64,000 nt of DNA. It comes from an uncultured Alteromonadaceae bacterium (GTDB taxonomy: Bacteria; Pseudomonadota; Gammaproteobacteria; Enterobacterales; Alteromonadaceae). The position numbers and the translations under genes are program-made. How positions within the stretch are numbered: position 1 is the stretch's first letter; each line of letters starts with the position of its first letter. The notes beneath the pieces were generated by a model. That model was not told where the DNA came from. It was given only the letters and a program-made list of their open reading frames with translations, and ran no database searches. The stretch lies in NCBI GenBank assembly GCA_947501935.1, contig CANMXU010000022.1, positions 1-64,000 of the forward strand, given 5' to 3'. This document shows positions 46,638 through 55,745 of the stretch, piece after piece.

Positions 46638-47483
46638 ATGAGTAACACTTTGCCTGTAACCACTTTAAAACTTGTTGATGTTTTATCTTCAAATACGCCT
46701 AGCGTAATGGGGATTTTAAACATGACCCCAGATTCATTTTCAGATGGCGGTAAGTTTAATCAGCAAAACCAAGCGCTTGTGCAAGTTGAACGTATGATCG
46801 CTGATGGCGCTAAAATCATTGATATTGGCGGCGAGTCGACTCGCCCTGGTGCAAAAGATGTTTCATTAAATGATGAACTTGCTCGCGTTATCCCAGTGTT
46901 AACGGCTATTAAGTCACGCTTTGATGTTTTAGTTTCTATCGATACCAGCAAATCAGAGGTTATGGGCGAAGCTATTGCACAAGGCGCAGATATTATAAAT
47001 GATGTGCGTGCCTTGCAAGGCGAGGGCTGTATCAGCGCTGTCGCTAACTCGTCAGTGCATGTGTGCTTAATGCATATGCAAGGTCAACCACGCACCATGC
47101 AAAATAATCCCCAATATAAAAACTTAATTGAAGATATTAAAGACTTTTTCATTGAGCGTATAAAAGCTTGCCAAGCAAAAGGTATTAGCTCGCAACGTTT
47201 GATTCTCGATCCCGGCTTTGGCTTTGGCAAAACGCTGGAGCAAAATTATAAATTACTAGCAAAGCTTAGTGAATTCGAGTCGTTAAATTTGCCAATATTA
47301 GCGGGATTATCAAGAAAATCGATGATCGGCAACTTACTCAACCGAGAAGTTGACCAACGTTTAGCGGGGAGCTTAGCAACCGCAATTATCGCAGCCCAGC
47401 AAGGGGCAAAAATTATTCGTGTTCACGACGTAAAAGAAACCGTGGACGCATTAACTGTTTTACAAGCCGTTTCAGCTGCTTAA
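46638..47483 (+). CDS. folP: Dihydropteroate synthase FolP
   Basis: Joins p-aminobenzoate to the pterin diphosphate in folate synthesis; sulfonamide target. SVMGILNMTPDSFSDGG and DIGGESTRPGA bind the pterin and diphosphate, DPGFGFGKT and SRKSMIG complete the active site, and the RVHDVKET end is standard. Length of 281 aa is normal. It sits in the conserved ftsH-folP-glmM order. Confidence 0.97.
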   Translation: MSNTLPVTTLKLVDVLSSNTPSVMGILNMTPDSFSDGGKFNQQNQALVQVERMIADGAKIIDIGGESTRPGAKDVSLNDELARVIPVLTAIKSRFDVLVSIDTSKSEVMGEAIAQGADIINDVRALQGEGCISAVANSSVHVCLMHMQGQPRTMQNNPQYKNLIEDIKDFFIERIKACQAKGISSQRLILDPGFGFGKTLEQNYKLLAKLSEFESLNLPILAGLSRKSMIGNLLNREVDQRLAGSLATAIIAAQQGAKIIRVHDVKETVDALTVLQAVSAA

Positions 47484-47524
47484 TAAAGCGAAGAAAGGCT
47501 TATAACTGACAAGGGAGAAAGCTA

Positions 47525-48862
47525 ATGTCAGCAAGAAGATATTTTGGTACCGACGGTGTTCGTGGTTTAGTAGGGCAGTATCCAATTACGCCAACTTTTG
47601 TGATGAAATTAGGTTATGCCGCCGGTAAAGTGTTAGCGGCACAAGGTACTAAAAAAGTATTAATTGGCAAAGATACCCGTATTTCAGGTTACATGCTTGA
47701 ATCGGCTTTAGAAGCTGGGTTTTCAGCCGCTGGTGTCGACATTGGCTTATTAGGACCAATGCCTACCCCAGGTATTGCTTATTTAACCAAAACATTTCGA
47801 GCAGAAGCCGGTATTGTCATCAGTGCTTCACATAATCCATATTATGATAATGGCATTAAATTCTTCTCTCAAGACGGTCAAAAGTTACCTGACTCGGTCG
47901 AGTTAGCTATTGAAGCTGAACTTGATAACGACATGGGCTGTGTAGACTCAGCCGACTTAGGAAAAGCCACCCGAATAGACGATGCCGCGGGCCGTTACAT
48001 CGAATTTTGTAAAGGTCAATTTCCAAGTGACTTATCACTAAATGGCTTAAAAATTGTTGTTGATTGCGCTCATGGCGCTACTTATCATATCGCACCTAGT
48101 GTCTTTAAAGAACTTGGCGCAGAAGTTATTGAATTAGCAGCGAAACCCAATGGCACGAATATTAATGACGGCTGTGGCGCCACTTCAATGGCGATGATCA
48201 GTAAAGCTGTAGTTGAGCATAATGCTGATTTAGGCATTGCTCTAGATGGTGACGGCGATCGCTTAATGATGGTTGATCACACCGGTTATGTAGTTGACGG
48301 TGATGAAGTGGTATTTGTTATCGCTTCACATGACATTACCTCTGGTCGCATGCGTGGTGGCGTTGTTGGTACACTTATGAGCAATATGGGCTTAGAATTA
48401 GCACTTGCTGATTTAGGCGTACCTTTTGCCCGTAGCAACGTTGGTGACAGATATGTAATGGAAATGCTGAAAAAGAACAATTGGCGATTAGGCGCTGAAA
48501 ATTCAGGCCATGTCATCAACTTGAACCACACCTCTACTGGCGACGGTATTGTTGCAGCTTTAAATGTATTAACCGCAGTATGTCAAAATAATAAAACCCT
48601 ATTTGAACTACGCCAAGGTATGACCAAGTTACCGCAAATTTTAGTTAATGTTCGTTTTTCAGGTGATAACGACCCATTAACCACTGAGCCGGTTGGCGCA
48701 GCTGTTCATCAAGTTAACGAAACGTTAGCTGGCCGTGGCCGAGTACTCTTAAGAAAGTCAGGTACTGAACCACTTATTCGTGTGATGGTTGAAGGACCAG
48801 AGCTAGAGGAAGTTACTAACTTAGCTAATAAAATTGCTGATGCGGTAAAACTTGCCTGTTAG
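47525..48862 (+). CDS. glmM: Phosphoglucosamine mutase GlmM
   Basis: Converts glucosamine-6-phosphate to glucosamine-1-phosphate for peptidoglycan and LPS. The phospho-Ser is in GIVISASHNPYYDNGIKFF, the Mg2+ loop is ALDGDGDRLM, and the C-terminal phosphate-binding loop is RKSGTEPLIRVM. Length of 445 aa is normal. It follows folP by 41 bp with GGGAGAAAGCTA as ribosome binding region. Confidence 0.97.
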   Translation: MSARRYFGTDGVRGLVGQYPITPTFVMKLGYAAGKVLAAQGTKKVLIGKDTRISGYMLESALEAGFSAAGVDIGLLGPMPTPGIAYLTKTFRAEAGIVISASHNPYYDNGIKFFSQDGQKLPDSVELAIEAELDNDMGCVDSADLGKATRIDDAAGRYIEFCKGQFPSDLSLNGLKIVVDCAHGATYHIAPSVFKELGAEVIELAAKPNGTNINDGCGATSMAMISKAVVEHNADLGIALDGDGDRLMMVDHTGYVVDGDEVVFVIASHDITSGRMRGGVVGTLMSNMGLELALADLGVPFARSNVGDRYVMEMLKKNNWRLGAENSGHVINLNHTSTGDGIVAALNVLTAVCQNNKTLFELRQGMTKLPQILVNVRFSGDNDPLTTEPVGAAVHQVNETLAGRGRVLLRKSGTEPLIRVMVEGPELEEVTNLANKIADAVKLAC

Positions 48863-48979
48863 TTTAAAAATGTCCCTCTTGGGTTGAATATTAACCAATT
48901 GAGCAAGATATTAACCATAACACTTGTAACTTCGACAGAGGTTAGTTAATATCTCGCCGCTTTGATTTAGGAAAGATAA

Positions 48980-49750
48980 ATGAAAAGAAGAGCAATCGTT
49001 GCAGCAAACTGGAAAATGAACGGTGATACTCAGCTAGTCAGTAGTATGATCGCCGGTTTTGATGGTTTTATACCGCCAGCGAATAGCACCGTAATTCTTT
49101 GTCCAAGTTTTCCATATTTAGCACTGATGGCCGATAAAATTCAGCAGCAGAGTTTAAATGAAAATATTAAACTTGGTGCACAAAATGTCAGTGAACATCA
49201 AAGTGGTGCGTATACCGGAGAAATTTCTGTTAACATGCTTGCCGAAATGTCGGTTAACTATGTTATTCTAGGTCATTCGGAAAGAAGAAGTATATATCAA
49301 GAAAGCAGCGTTCAAATTGCCAAGAAAGTAAGTACGGCATTGAAAGCTGGTTTTACGCCTATTTTATGTATTGGTGAAAGTGAGCAAGAGCGCCTTGAAG
49401 AACAAACCCAAGCCGTGCTTATTGAACAACTTCAACCTGTTATTGATGAAATAGGCATTGAAAAATTTAACAATGTTGTTATTGCCTACGAACCCGTTTG
49501 GGCTATTGGTACAGGTAAAACAGCATCGCCAGAAATGGCACAAGCAACACACGCCTTTATTCGTGAATATTTAGCGAAATCAAATGCGAGTGTTGCGAGT
49601 AAAATCTCATTATTGTACGGTGGCAGCGTAAACGCTAGCAACTGTGATGAATTATTTGCACAAACTGATATAGACGGTGGTCTTATTGGTGGTGCTGGTT
49701 TAAAAGTCGACGAATTTAAAATAATTTGTTCGGCAGCGAAAGGATCTTAA
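48980..49750 (+). CDS. tpiA: Triosephosphate isomerase TpiA
   Basis: Interconverts dihydroxyacetone phosphate and glyceraldehyde-3-phosphate. AANWKMNG holds Asn/Lys of the active site, VILGHSERR the catalytic His, AYEPVWAIGTGKT the catalytic Glu and flexible loop, and LYGGSV the phosphate-binding turn. Length of 256 aa is normal. secG begins 3 bp after its stop, so the two are co-transcribed. Confidence 0.97.
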   Translation: MKRRAIVAANWKMNGDTQLVSSMIAGFDGFIPPANSTVILCPSFPYLALMADKIQQQSLNENIKLGAQNVSEHQSGAYTGEISVNMLAEMSVNYVILGHSERRSIYQESSVQIAKKVSTALKAGFTPILCIGESEQERLEEQTQAVLIEQLQPVIDEIGIEKFNNVVIAYEPVWAIGTGKTASPEMAQATHAFIREYLAKSNASVASKISLLYGGSVNASNCDELFAQTDIDGGLIGGAGLKVDEFKIICSAAKGS

Positions 49751-49753
49751 AAG

Positions 49754-50143
49754 ATGTTGTATCAAGTATTAATTATTGTTTATTTAATCGTTGCTTTAGG
49801 TTTAATTGGCTTAGTGCTAATTCAACAAGGTAAGGGCGCTGACATGGGCGCATCATTTGGTGCCGGTTCATCAGCAACTATTTTCGGTTCAAGTGGTTCA
49901 GGTAACTTCTTAACCAAGGCAACAACTTGGTTAGCAATCGCCTTTTTCGCTATCAGCTTAGTATTAGGTAACTTAACAGCTAACCGCATTAAGCCTAACG
50001 AAGAATGGAACAACTTAGAAACACCTACAGAGCTAACAGCTCCTGCAGTTGACTCAATTCCAAGTGAAAGCGCCGAGCCAGCTGTTAATAATAGCGACGT
50101 GCCAGCAGCCGACACTAAAACAGACACTAACGTTCCAAACTAA
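49754..50143 (+). CDS. secG: Protein-export membrane protein SecG
   Basis: Auxiliary subunit of the SecYEG translocon. Two membrane helices (about 3-23 and 52-72) enclose a Gly/Ser-rich cytoplasmic loop with GKGADMGASFGAGSSATIFG, the family signature. The C-terminal tail of about 55 residues is long, acidic and Pro/Ser/Thr-rich, a common variable extension. It is 3 bp after tpiA and followed by tRNA-Leu, as secG-leuU in E. coli. Confidence 0.95.
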   Translation: MLYQVLIIVYLIVALGLIGLVLIQQGKGADMGASFGAGSSATIFGSSGSGNFLTKATTWLAIAFFAISLVLGNLTANRIKPNEEWNNLETPTELTAPAVDSIPSESAEPAVNNSDVPAADTKTDTNVPN

Positions 50144-50226
50144 GTAGTCACTGAAAAGTAAGTTGTTTATTTTCCTCAAAATAAGCTAGATAACTTAGTA
50201 AAACTGATAGTATGGTTTAGTATTGC

Positions 50227-50311
50227 GCGGTTGTGGCGGAATTGGTAGACGCGTCAGCTTGAGGGGCTGATGACTTAGGTCGTGGGGGTTCAAGTCCCCC
50301 CAACCGCACCA
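50227..50311 (+). tRNA. tRNA-Leu (anticodon GAG)
   Basis: The acceptor arms are GCGGTTG (50227-50233) and CAACCGC (50301-50307), followed by discriminator A and an encoded CCA. The anticodon stem TCAGC/GCTGA encloses loop TTGAGGG, giving anticodon GAG. A class II variable arm and the T loop GGTTCAAGTCC are present. Location right after secG matches leuU of E. coli. Confidence 0.97.
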
Positions 50312-50333
50312 CTAAACTTATACAAATAGAATT

Positions 50334-50368
50334 TAAAGGCTGATTCGTGATGAATCGGCCTTTTTTGC
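50334..50368 (+). terminator. Terminator after tRNA-Leu
   Basis: AAAGGCTGATTC-GTGAT-GAATCGGCCTTTTTT, a stable stem with T run. Confidence 0.88.
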
Positions 50369-50652
50369 TTGTTAATTGGTTGCTATGTTTTTGGCAATGC
50401 TTCTACGTATATATTATATAATTGCTAGCTTTACTCTTTAATCTCAACAGCTGCCTTAATAGCAAATAATTAACTTTTGATAATTTGAACGGCAATATTT
50501 TTCATTGTAAAGTATTCTATATCTGGTTTTTTATATAACGTGTTATACGGCGCACCAAGTCGGTCAATAAAGGCCGCTTTCAACCCTGCACATAATGCCC
50601 CGTGCGTATCCCCGCGACTAAACGAAGTTCTATAGCAGGTCACCTAATTTAT

Positions 50653-50892
50653 TCACAATATACTGTAAGCATCATTAGACGGCTTAAAGGTACCAGTACT
50701 TTCCACTGAAATAGCGCCATCGAAATACTCCGTTAGTCCTGCATTGGTCAGTTGCGCTGTAAGTAGGCTTGCCAATAAACTCAGTATGTATTGGTATTCA
50801 TCATCAGTGAGTACGACGTCAATACACCCCGCTAATGACAGTAAGCCTACCAATGTTAAGCTTTTAAAATCTGTTATAACCTTTGTAATTAA
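50653..50892 (-). pseudogene. Small lipoprotein remnant without start codon
   Basis: A minus-strand frame reads VITDFKSLTLVGLLSLAGCI, a typical lipoprotein signal with lipobox SLAGC, then about 50 residues ending FKPSNDAYSIL. No ATG, GTG or well-placed TTG with ribosome binding site precedes the signal; only a TTG inside the hydrophobic core is available. It is therefore probably a decayed gene. Family unknown. Confidence 0.4.
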
Positions 50893-51207
50893 ACACTAGG
50901 AAAAAGAACTTTATTGAAATTTTATCGAGGTTCATGCTGTCCTTATTGTTCAGCTGGCTTGATTATGTTCGAGTAACTAAAAGCAAAACTGAGAAAATTT
51001 GAAGTTTAAATTTTAGTCATTGCAAACGATAGCCGCGAACAACAAAAGGCTCATAGCGTTTGCGATACCATTTCACATACGCTGATATTAGACTCAGATT
51101 TGGCTATTATTGGTCAATATGGCATAGAACATCATAAAGCCCTTGCAGCAACTGCCGACGATGCCATCAATATATTCACCATTTTAAATTTATGTAAATT
51201 TTTATAG
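50893..51207 (+). pseudogene. Peroxiredoxin-like (AhpC/TSA) pseudogene
   Basis: One plus-strand frame reads LLKFYRGSCCPYCSAGLIMF, matching the FYRGSWCPYC active-site region of thioredoxin-fold peroxiredoxin-like proteins. In-frame stops occur at 50974-50976 and 51007-51009. The frame continues with ILVIANDSREQQKAHSVCDT and LILDSDLAIIGQYGI before a stop at 51205-51207. The N-terminus is missing. The gene lies 11 bp before the glutathione transferase gene, so the two may once have formed a redox operon. Confidence 0.75.
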
Positions 51208-51218
51208 GAGTTATAAAA

Positions 51219-52079
51219 ATGAACAATCAATATGAACCACCTAAAATATGGACTCATGATGTAGAAAGTGGTGGTCAATGGGCGAATATTAATCGTCCTG
51301 TTTCAGGCGCTACCCATGAGAAAACATTACCAGTGGGCGAGCATGCTTTACAGCTTTACTCTATGGGCACCCCTAATGGTCAGAAAGTGACTATTATGCT
51401 GGAAGAATTATTAGCCTTAGGTAAAAATGCACAGTATGACGCTCATATGATCAAAATTGGTGAAGGTGAACAATTTTCATCAGGATTTGTTGGTATTAAT
51501 CCTAATTCGAAAATCCCAGCATTAGTCGATCTAGTAAGTGAAGGTACTGCGCCAATTTTTGAGTCAGGTTCAATATTAGTTTACCTCGCTGAAAAGTTTG
51601 GGGCTCTATTACCTAATGGCGCAGCTAAGCGCGCACAGGTCATGAATTGGTTATTTTGGTTGCATGGCTCTGCACCGTATTTAGGTGGTGGTTTTGGGCA
51701 TTTTTATGCTTATGCGCCTGAAAAGTTTGAGTATGCAATTAATCGTTTTACTATGGAAATTAAACGCCAGTTAGATTTATTAAATAAACAGCTCGCTGAT
51801 AATGAATTTATCGCAAGCCATGAATTAAGTATTGCTGATATTGCCATATGGCCATGGTATGGCAACCTAGTTTTAGGCAATCTTTACGACGCTAAAGATT
51901 TTCTTAATGTAAGCGAATATACGCATGTGCAACGCTGGGCTAAAGCTATGCTCGCTCGTGAGTCATTTCAACGAGGCAGCATTGTTAATAAAACTTGGGG
52001 CGAAGCGTGGCAACAACTTGAAAATCGTCATAGTGCTGAAGATATTGATAAGGTTTTAGCGTTAAAGCCGCAACAGTAA
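51219..52079 (+). CDS. yghU: Glutathione S-transferase, YghU-type disulfide reductase
   Basis: A 286-aa Nu-class GST-like enzyme with glutathione-dependent disulfide reductase activity in the E. coli homologue. The N-terminal stretch YEPPKIWTHDVESGGQWANI and INRPVSGATHEKTLPVG is diagnostic of YghU. The thioredoxin-like half has TPNGQKVTIMLEELL and NPNSKIPALVD, and the helical half has SIADIAIWPWYG. AGGAG stands 8 nt before the ATG. It follows a broken peroxiredoxin-like gene, suggesting a former shared role in oxidative defence. Confidence 0.92.
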   Translation: MNNQYEPPKIWTHDVESGGQWANINRPVSGATHEKTLPVGEHALQLYSMGTPNGQKVTIMLEELLALGKNAQYDAHMIKIGEGEQFSSGFVGINPNSKIPALVDLVSEGTAPIFESGSILVYLAEKFGALLPNGAAKRAQVMNWLFWLHGSAPYLGGGFGHFYAYAPEKFEYAINRFTMEIKRQLDLLNKQLADNEFIASHELSIADIAIWPWYGNLVLGNLYDAKDFLNVSEYTHVQRWAKAMLARESFQRGSIVNKTWGEAWQQLENRHSAEDIDKVLALKPQQ

Positions 52080-52192
52080 ACGTGGTGTTACCGCCATATT
52101 AAAAACCACTGTTAAATAATGGTGAATTTGTGCTGTTAACGCGCTTGGTAATTTAAAGGCTACTGAAGCTCAAGGGGAGTTATACTTGCACC

Positions 52193-52834
52193 TTAGCGAT
52201 TAAGTGCAGCGTCTAAATTAGCTAGCTTAATAACTTCACCGGCAATCATGTTATCGATATGGACGTCGCCAATTCTAACTCTTACCAATCTTAAGGTGGC
52301 AAAGCCGACAGCAGCGGTCATTTTTCTGATCTGACGATTTTTTCCTTCACACACAGTGATAGATATCCAACTTGTTGGCCCGTGCCTAGGGTCGCGAATT
52401 TTACGACCACGTGTAGGAAGGTGAGGCTCTTTGTCTAGCTTGAACACTTTACAAGGTAAGGTTAGATATTTAGCTCCCTTAATGGTTATTTCAACACCCT
52501 TTTGTAGTTGTGAAATTGCTTCTACGCTGATCGCACCATCAACTTGCACGTAGTACTCTTTTTCTATATTTTTGTTTCTGACTTCATAGCTCATCATACC
52601 GTTGGTTGTGAGTAACAGTAATCCTTCGGAGTCGTGATCTAATCGACCAATTGCCATGGTTTTCTCTGGGAAATTAAATAGCTCGCCTAGTAGATTTTTC
52701 TTCTTTCGTGACTCAGGTACAAACTGACTTAAAAAACCAAATGGCTTAAATATTTTGAAATGCTGGTGTTTTTGGCTTGGTTCAGCGAGTGCTGTTGAAT
52801 TAATTTGGTTAGTGGATTGCTTAGAGCTTGGCAT
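52193..52834 (-). CDS. rluE: 23S rRNA pseudouridine synthase RluE-type
   Basis: Isomerises uridine (U2457 in E. coli) to pseudouridine in 23S rRNA. IFKPFGFLSQF starts the RsuA/RluE fold, AIGRLDHDSEGLLLLT contains the catalytic Asp, and GKNRQIRKMTAAVGFATLRL is the conserved C-terminal block. Length of 213 aa and lack of an S4 domain fit RluE rather than RluB or RluF. It is monocistronic. Confidence 0.9.
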   Translation of the reverse strand: MPSSKQSTNQINSTALAEPSQKHQHFKIFKPFGFLSQFVPESRKKKNLLGELFNFPEKTMAIGRLDHDSEGLLLLTTNGMMSYEVRNKNIEKEYYVQVDGAISVEAISQLQKGVEITIKGAKYLTLPCKVFKLDKEPHLPTRGRKIRDPRHGPTSWISITVCEGKNRQIRKMTAAVGFATLRLVRVRIGDVHIDNMIAGEVIKLANLDAALNR

Positions 52835-53168
52835 TAACTATGATCTTGAATGTACAGTCGAAGTAATATCGTATTATACGGTCAGTCAGAGCTAAATGCA
52901 CTGCCTTAGATAACTGTTATGGCTGCGTTAGCTAACTGATATGATTGGTGTGTTTTATTAAACCGTGTTTGTGGAAGTGGGCTGAATATAACCATTTTAA
53001 GAATAGCTATTTAAATAAAAGCGGGCACTGCTCACAGAAGAACAGATTATTAAGAAGCCCTAATGCTGTTTGTCGCTAAAATGTAACTCTATAAATAAAC
53101 TTGCTTAAGTTTATTCACATATCTACAAAAAACTCGTAAAATTATGTACGTATCGTATAGAGGTTAAT
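52835..53168. other. Intergenic with inverted repeat before metal-uptake pair
   Basis: No gene is seen. AATAAACTT (53094-53102) and AAGTTTATT (53107-53115) form a 9-bp inverted repeat with 4-nt spacer, about 55 bp before the Cys-rich gene. It may be an operator of a dimeric regulator, but matches no consensus I know. The ribosome binding site AGAGG is near 53160. Confidence 0.4.
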
Positions 53169-53543
53169 ATGTTAAAAGCAATTTCAAGAGTGTTAGTTAT
53201 GGCTGTAATGCTTGTTGCCTTCATTGGGCAAGCAATGGCTTTTAATACTTCTATGCCTTGCGAAACGTTAGCTGAATCTCACGATACTAGCTTTAATGAA
53301 CTTGCAAACCATTACGATTCCAATTCAATTGATACTAAAAGCCAAGAAGATTGTTGTGGTATTGAATGTTGTGATCTTGCTTGTACTTGTATTGCCAATG
53401 CATGTTCATCGTTTGTATATTTTAATAGTGACCTTAATTCAACTAAATTAGTCGCGTTAACTGAAGTTGTTTATAAGCAACAGTTTACACAACCTAAATC
53501 TATTCCTGCTTTACTCTATCGGCCTCCTATTTTTACCTCATAA
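53169..53543 (+). CDS. Small secreted Cys-rich protein, possible metal binding
   Basis: A 124-aa exported protein with a signal peptide (VLVMAVMLVAFIGQAMA). The mature part has a Cys cluster DCCGIECCDLACTCIANAC, eight Cys in 19 residues, preceded by His and Asp residues and followed by a Tyr/Pro-rich end. Such small proteins are often found before metal-linked TonB receptors in this group and may bind copper or zinc in the periplasm. The receptor starts 111 bp later. Function is inferred from composition and neighbour only. Confidence 0.7.
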   Translation: MLKAISRVLVMAVMLVAFIGQAMAFNTSMPCETLAESHDTSFNELANHYDSNSIDTKSQEDCCGIECCDLACTCIANACSSFVYFNSDLNSTKLVALTEVVYKQQFTQPKSIPALLYRPPIFTS

Positions 53544-53654
53544 AAACTTAACTTAGCCACAACTGTATAAAAATTATTATGTTAGTCAGCGCTTTAGTGC
53601 TGATTGACTACCAAATCATTACCAAGTAATGAGCAAGTAATACCCGAGGTAACA

Positions 53655-55745
53655 ATGTTTAAAAAGTCTTTAACCACGGCAGTAGCATTACTGTTAATAC
53701 CAGCGTTTTCCTATGCGAATGAAAATAGCCATGAACATAAAAAAGAGCATAAGAGTGAACATCAGAATGAACATAGTGGAGAGCATAATAATGAAGATGT
53801 TCACCATGATGAGCAAGGCGCTCATGATGAACACAAGCATGATGAACACAAGCATGATGAACATAGCGATAATACCATTGAAAAAATTCAAGTACGGGCT
53901 TCACGTTTAGGTCGGATCGTAACTGAATCTGCAACACGAACCGAAATAATTAACGGCGAAGAAATACAAGAAAAAGCTCTTATGCGACCCGGTAATATTT
54001 CTATGTTAGTGGCTGAAACCGGTGGTGTTAGAGTACAAACCACCTCGCCAGCGTTAGGTAGTGCCAACATCAGGTTGCAAGGGCTTTATGGGCGATATAC
54101 GCAACTATTAAGTGATGGCCTACCTTTATACGGTGGCCAAACTGCATCAATTGGCTTGTTGCAAATTCCACCGACTGATCTTGCCAATGTTGAAATAATT
54201 AAAGGCTCTGCTTCTTCACTTTATGGCGGCTCTGCACTGGGCGGGGTGATAAATTTGATTTCACGCACACCGGCTGATGAGTTTGAAGGGGAAGTATTAC
54301 TTAATGCAACTTCTAAAAATGGTCAAGACATTACTTCATACTTTGCCGCACCGTTAACTGATGCTTTAAGCGCATCAATTACCACTGGAATTCATCACCA
54401 AGAAGAGCAAGACCTAGATGACGATGGCTGGGCCGATATGGCTGGCTACGAAAGAGCCAGTGTTCGCCCGCGCTTTTATTTCCAAGGTGACAATGGTGCA
54501 AACCTTTACGTTACTTTAGGGGCAATGACCGAAAAAAGATCGGGCGGCACCTTAGGTAATGCAACCGTACCTGATGGTAATGAATTTCCCCAAACACAAG
54601 ACACACTAAGAACGGATGTTGGTTTTATCTATGACCAGCCCTTAGGGGAGGTGATGAATATTAATGTGCGTGGCTCGGCAATGAATCAAGATCACGAGCA
54701 TCAATATGGCGATGTTTATGAAGACGATAATCACGAAAGTTATCTTATTGAGTCAAGCTTGTCTGGCTATTCAGATAAAACCGCATGGCTTGTCGGGCTT
54801 GCACTTCAATCTGAAAAATTCGACTCTGAAACTTTTTCTGAGTTTAATTATTCTTATCAAGTACCTGGGCTATTTTCGCAACTTGATTATGAAGCAAGCG
54901 ATGATATTTCGATGTCGCTTAGTGCACGTGCCGACTGGCACAGTGAATACGGTACGCAACTAAGCCCGCGAGTTTCAGTATTATACAGCCCTGAAAACTG
55001 GATAATTAGAGGGGCATACGGACAAGGTTTTTTCGCGCCAAGCCTCTTTATTGAAGATATTGATGAAGTCGGTTTATCGCGCCTAGCACCATTAGAAAAC
55101 CTTGAGGAAGAGCGAGCCTCTACCGCGTCTATCGACCTTAGTTATGTGTTTGACAGCGTTGAAACTAGCTTGACATTATTTTCCTCAAATATTGATAACG
55201 TGACTGAATTAAAAGTCATTGATGGTATTGATGAGTCATCGAGCAAACAAGTTCACATTGTTAATGCTGCTGGGGTAAGTGAAATTAGTGGCGCTGAATT
55301 ATTACTACGTTATCGCTGGCAAGATATTAAATTCACTGGTAGCTACTTATATACCGACGCTACTAAAGAAAGTGATGCTGGTTTTGACCGCGTACCATTA
55401 GCGCTTACGCCTAAACACTCTGCAGGCCTTGTGGTTATGTGGGAAGAGCACGGTAGTCATTTACTTGGCTTTGAAGCTTACTATACCGGAACACAGCAAC
55501 TTGAAAATAACCCGTATCGAGAACAAAGCAAACCTTATTGGCACTTGGGATTGTTAGGTCAAATCACTATAGGACGAGTAAGCTATTTTGTTAACGCTGA
55601 AAATTTGTTAAATGTTAGGCAAACGAAAGACGACTCTTTAGTATTGCCAGAACAAGCACCGAGCGGTAGATGGACAACAGACATTTGGTCAAGAAATGAT
55701 GGTTTTACCGTGAATGCGGGTTTACGTTTTCAATTTGGCGACTAA
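53655..55745 (+). CDS. TonB-dependent receptor with His-rich N-terminus
   Basis: Outer-membrane active transporter of 696 aa. The ATG at 53655 (MFKKSLTTAVALLLIPAFSY) follows CCGAGGT and begins a signal peptide; the upstream start adds 17 residues before it. The mature N-terminus is a His/Glu/Asp-rich stretch of about 50 residues with a three-fold HDEHKHDEHK repeat (DNA near 53823-53868), likely binding zinc, copper or nickel. The plug (about 90-200) has LYGGSALGGVINL, and the 22-strand barrel ends with NAGLRFQFGD, terminal residue not aromatic. The Cys-rich upstream partner and His tract suggest a ZnuD-like or copper receptor. TonB-ExbB-ExbD must come from elsewhere. Confidence 0.9.
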   Translation: MFKKSLTTAVALLLIPAFSYANENSHEHKKEHKSEHQNEHSGEHNNEDVHHDEQGAHDEHKHDEHKHDEHSDNTIEKIQVRASRLGRIVTESATRTEIINGEEIQEKALMRPGNISMLVAETGGVRVQTTSPALGSANIRLQGLYGRYTQLLSDGLPLYGGQTASIGLLQIPPTDLANVEIIKGSASSLYGGSALGGVINLISRTPADEFEGEVLLNATSKNGQDITSYFAAPLTDALSASITTGIHHQEEQDLDDDGWADMAGYERASVRPRFYFQGDNGANLYVTLGAMTEKRSGGTLGNATVPDGNEFPQTQDTLRTDVGFIYDQPLGEVMNINVRGSAMNQDHEHQYGDVYEDDNHESYLIESSLSGYSDKTAWLVGLALQSEKFDSETFSEFNYSYQVPGLFSQLDYEASDDISMSLSARADWHSEYGTQLSPRVSVLYSPENWIIRGAYGQGFFAPSLFIEDIDEVGLSRLAPLENLEEERASTASIDLSYVFDSVETSLTLFSSNIDNVTELKVIDGIDESSSKQVHIVNAAGVSEISGAELLLRYRWQDIKFTGSYLYTDATKESDAGFDRVPLALTPKHSAGLVVMWEEHGSHLLGFEAYYTGTQQLENNPYREQSKPYWHLGLLGQITIGRVSYFVNAENLLNVRQTKDDSLVLPEQAPSGRWTTDIWSRNDGFTVNAGLRFQFGD

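Noticed and set aside
50227..50311. Prophage or island attachment at the tRNA-Leu 3' end
   Set aside because: No integrase and no second copy of the tRNA 3' segment was seen in the window.
53659..53937. Antisense frame opposite the His-rich tract
   Set aside because: Complement of the low-complexity His/Asp/Glu codons; no independent support.
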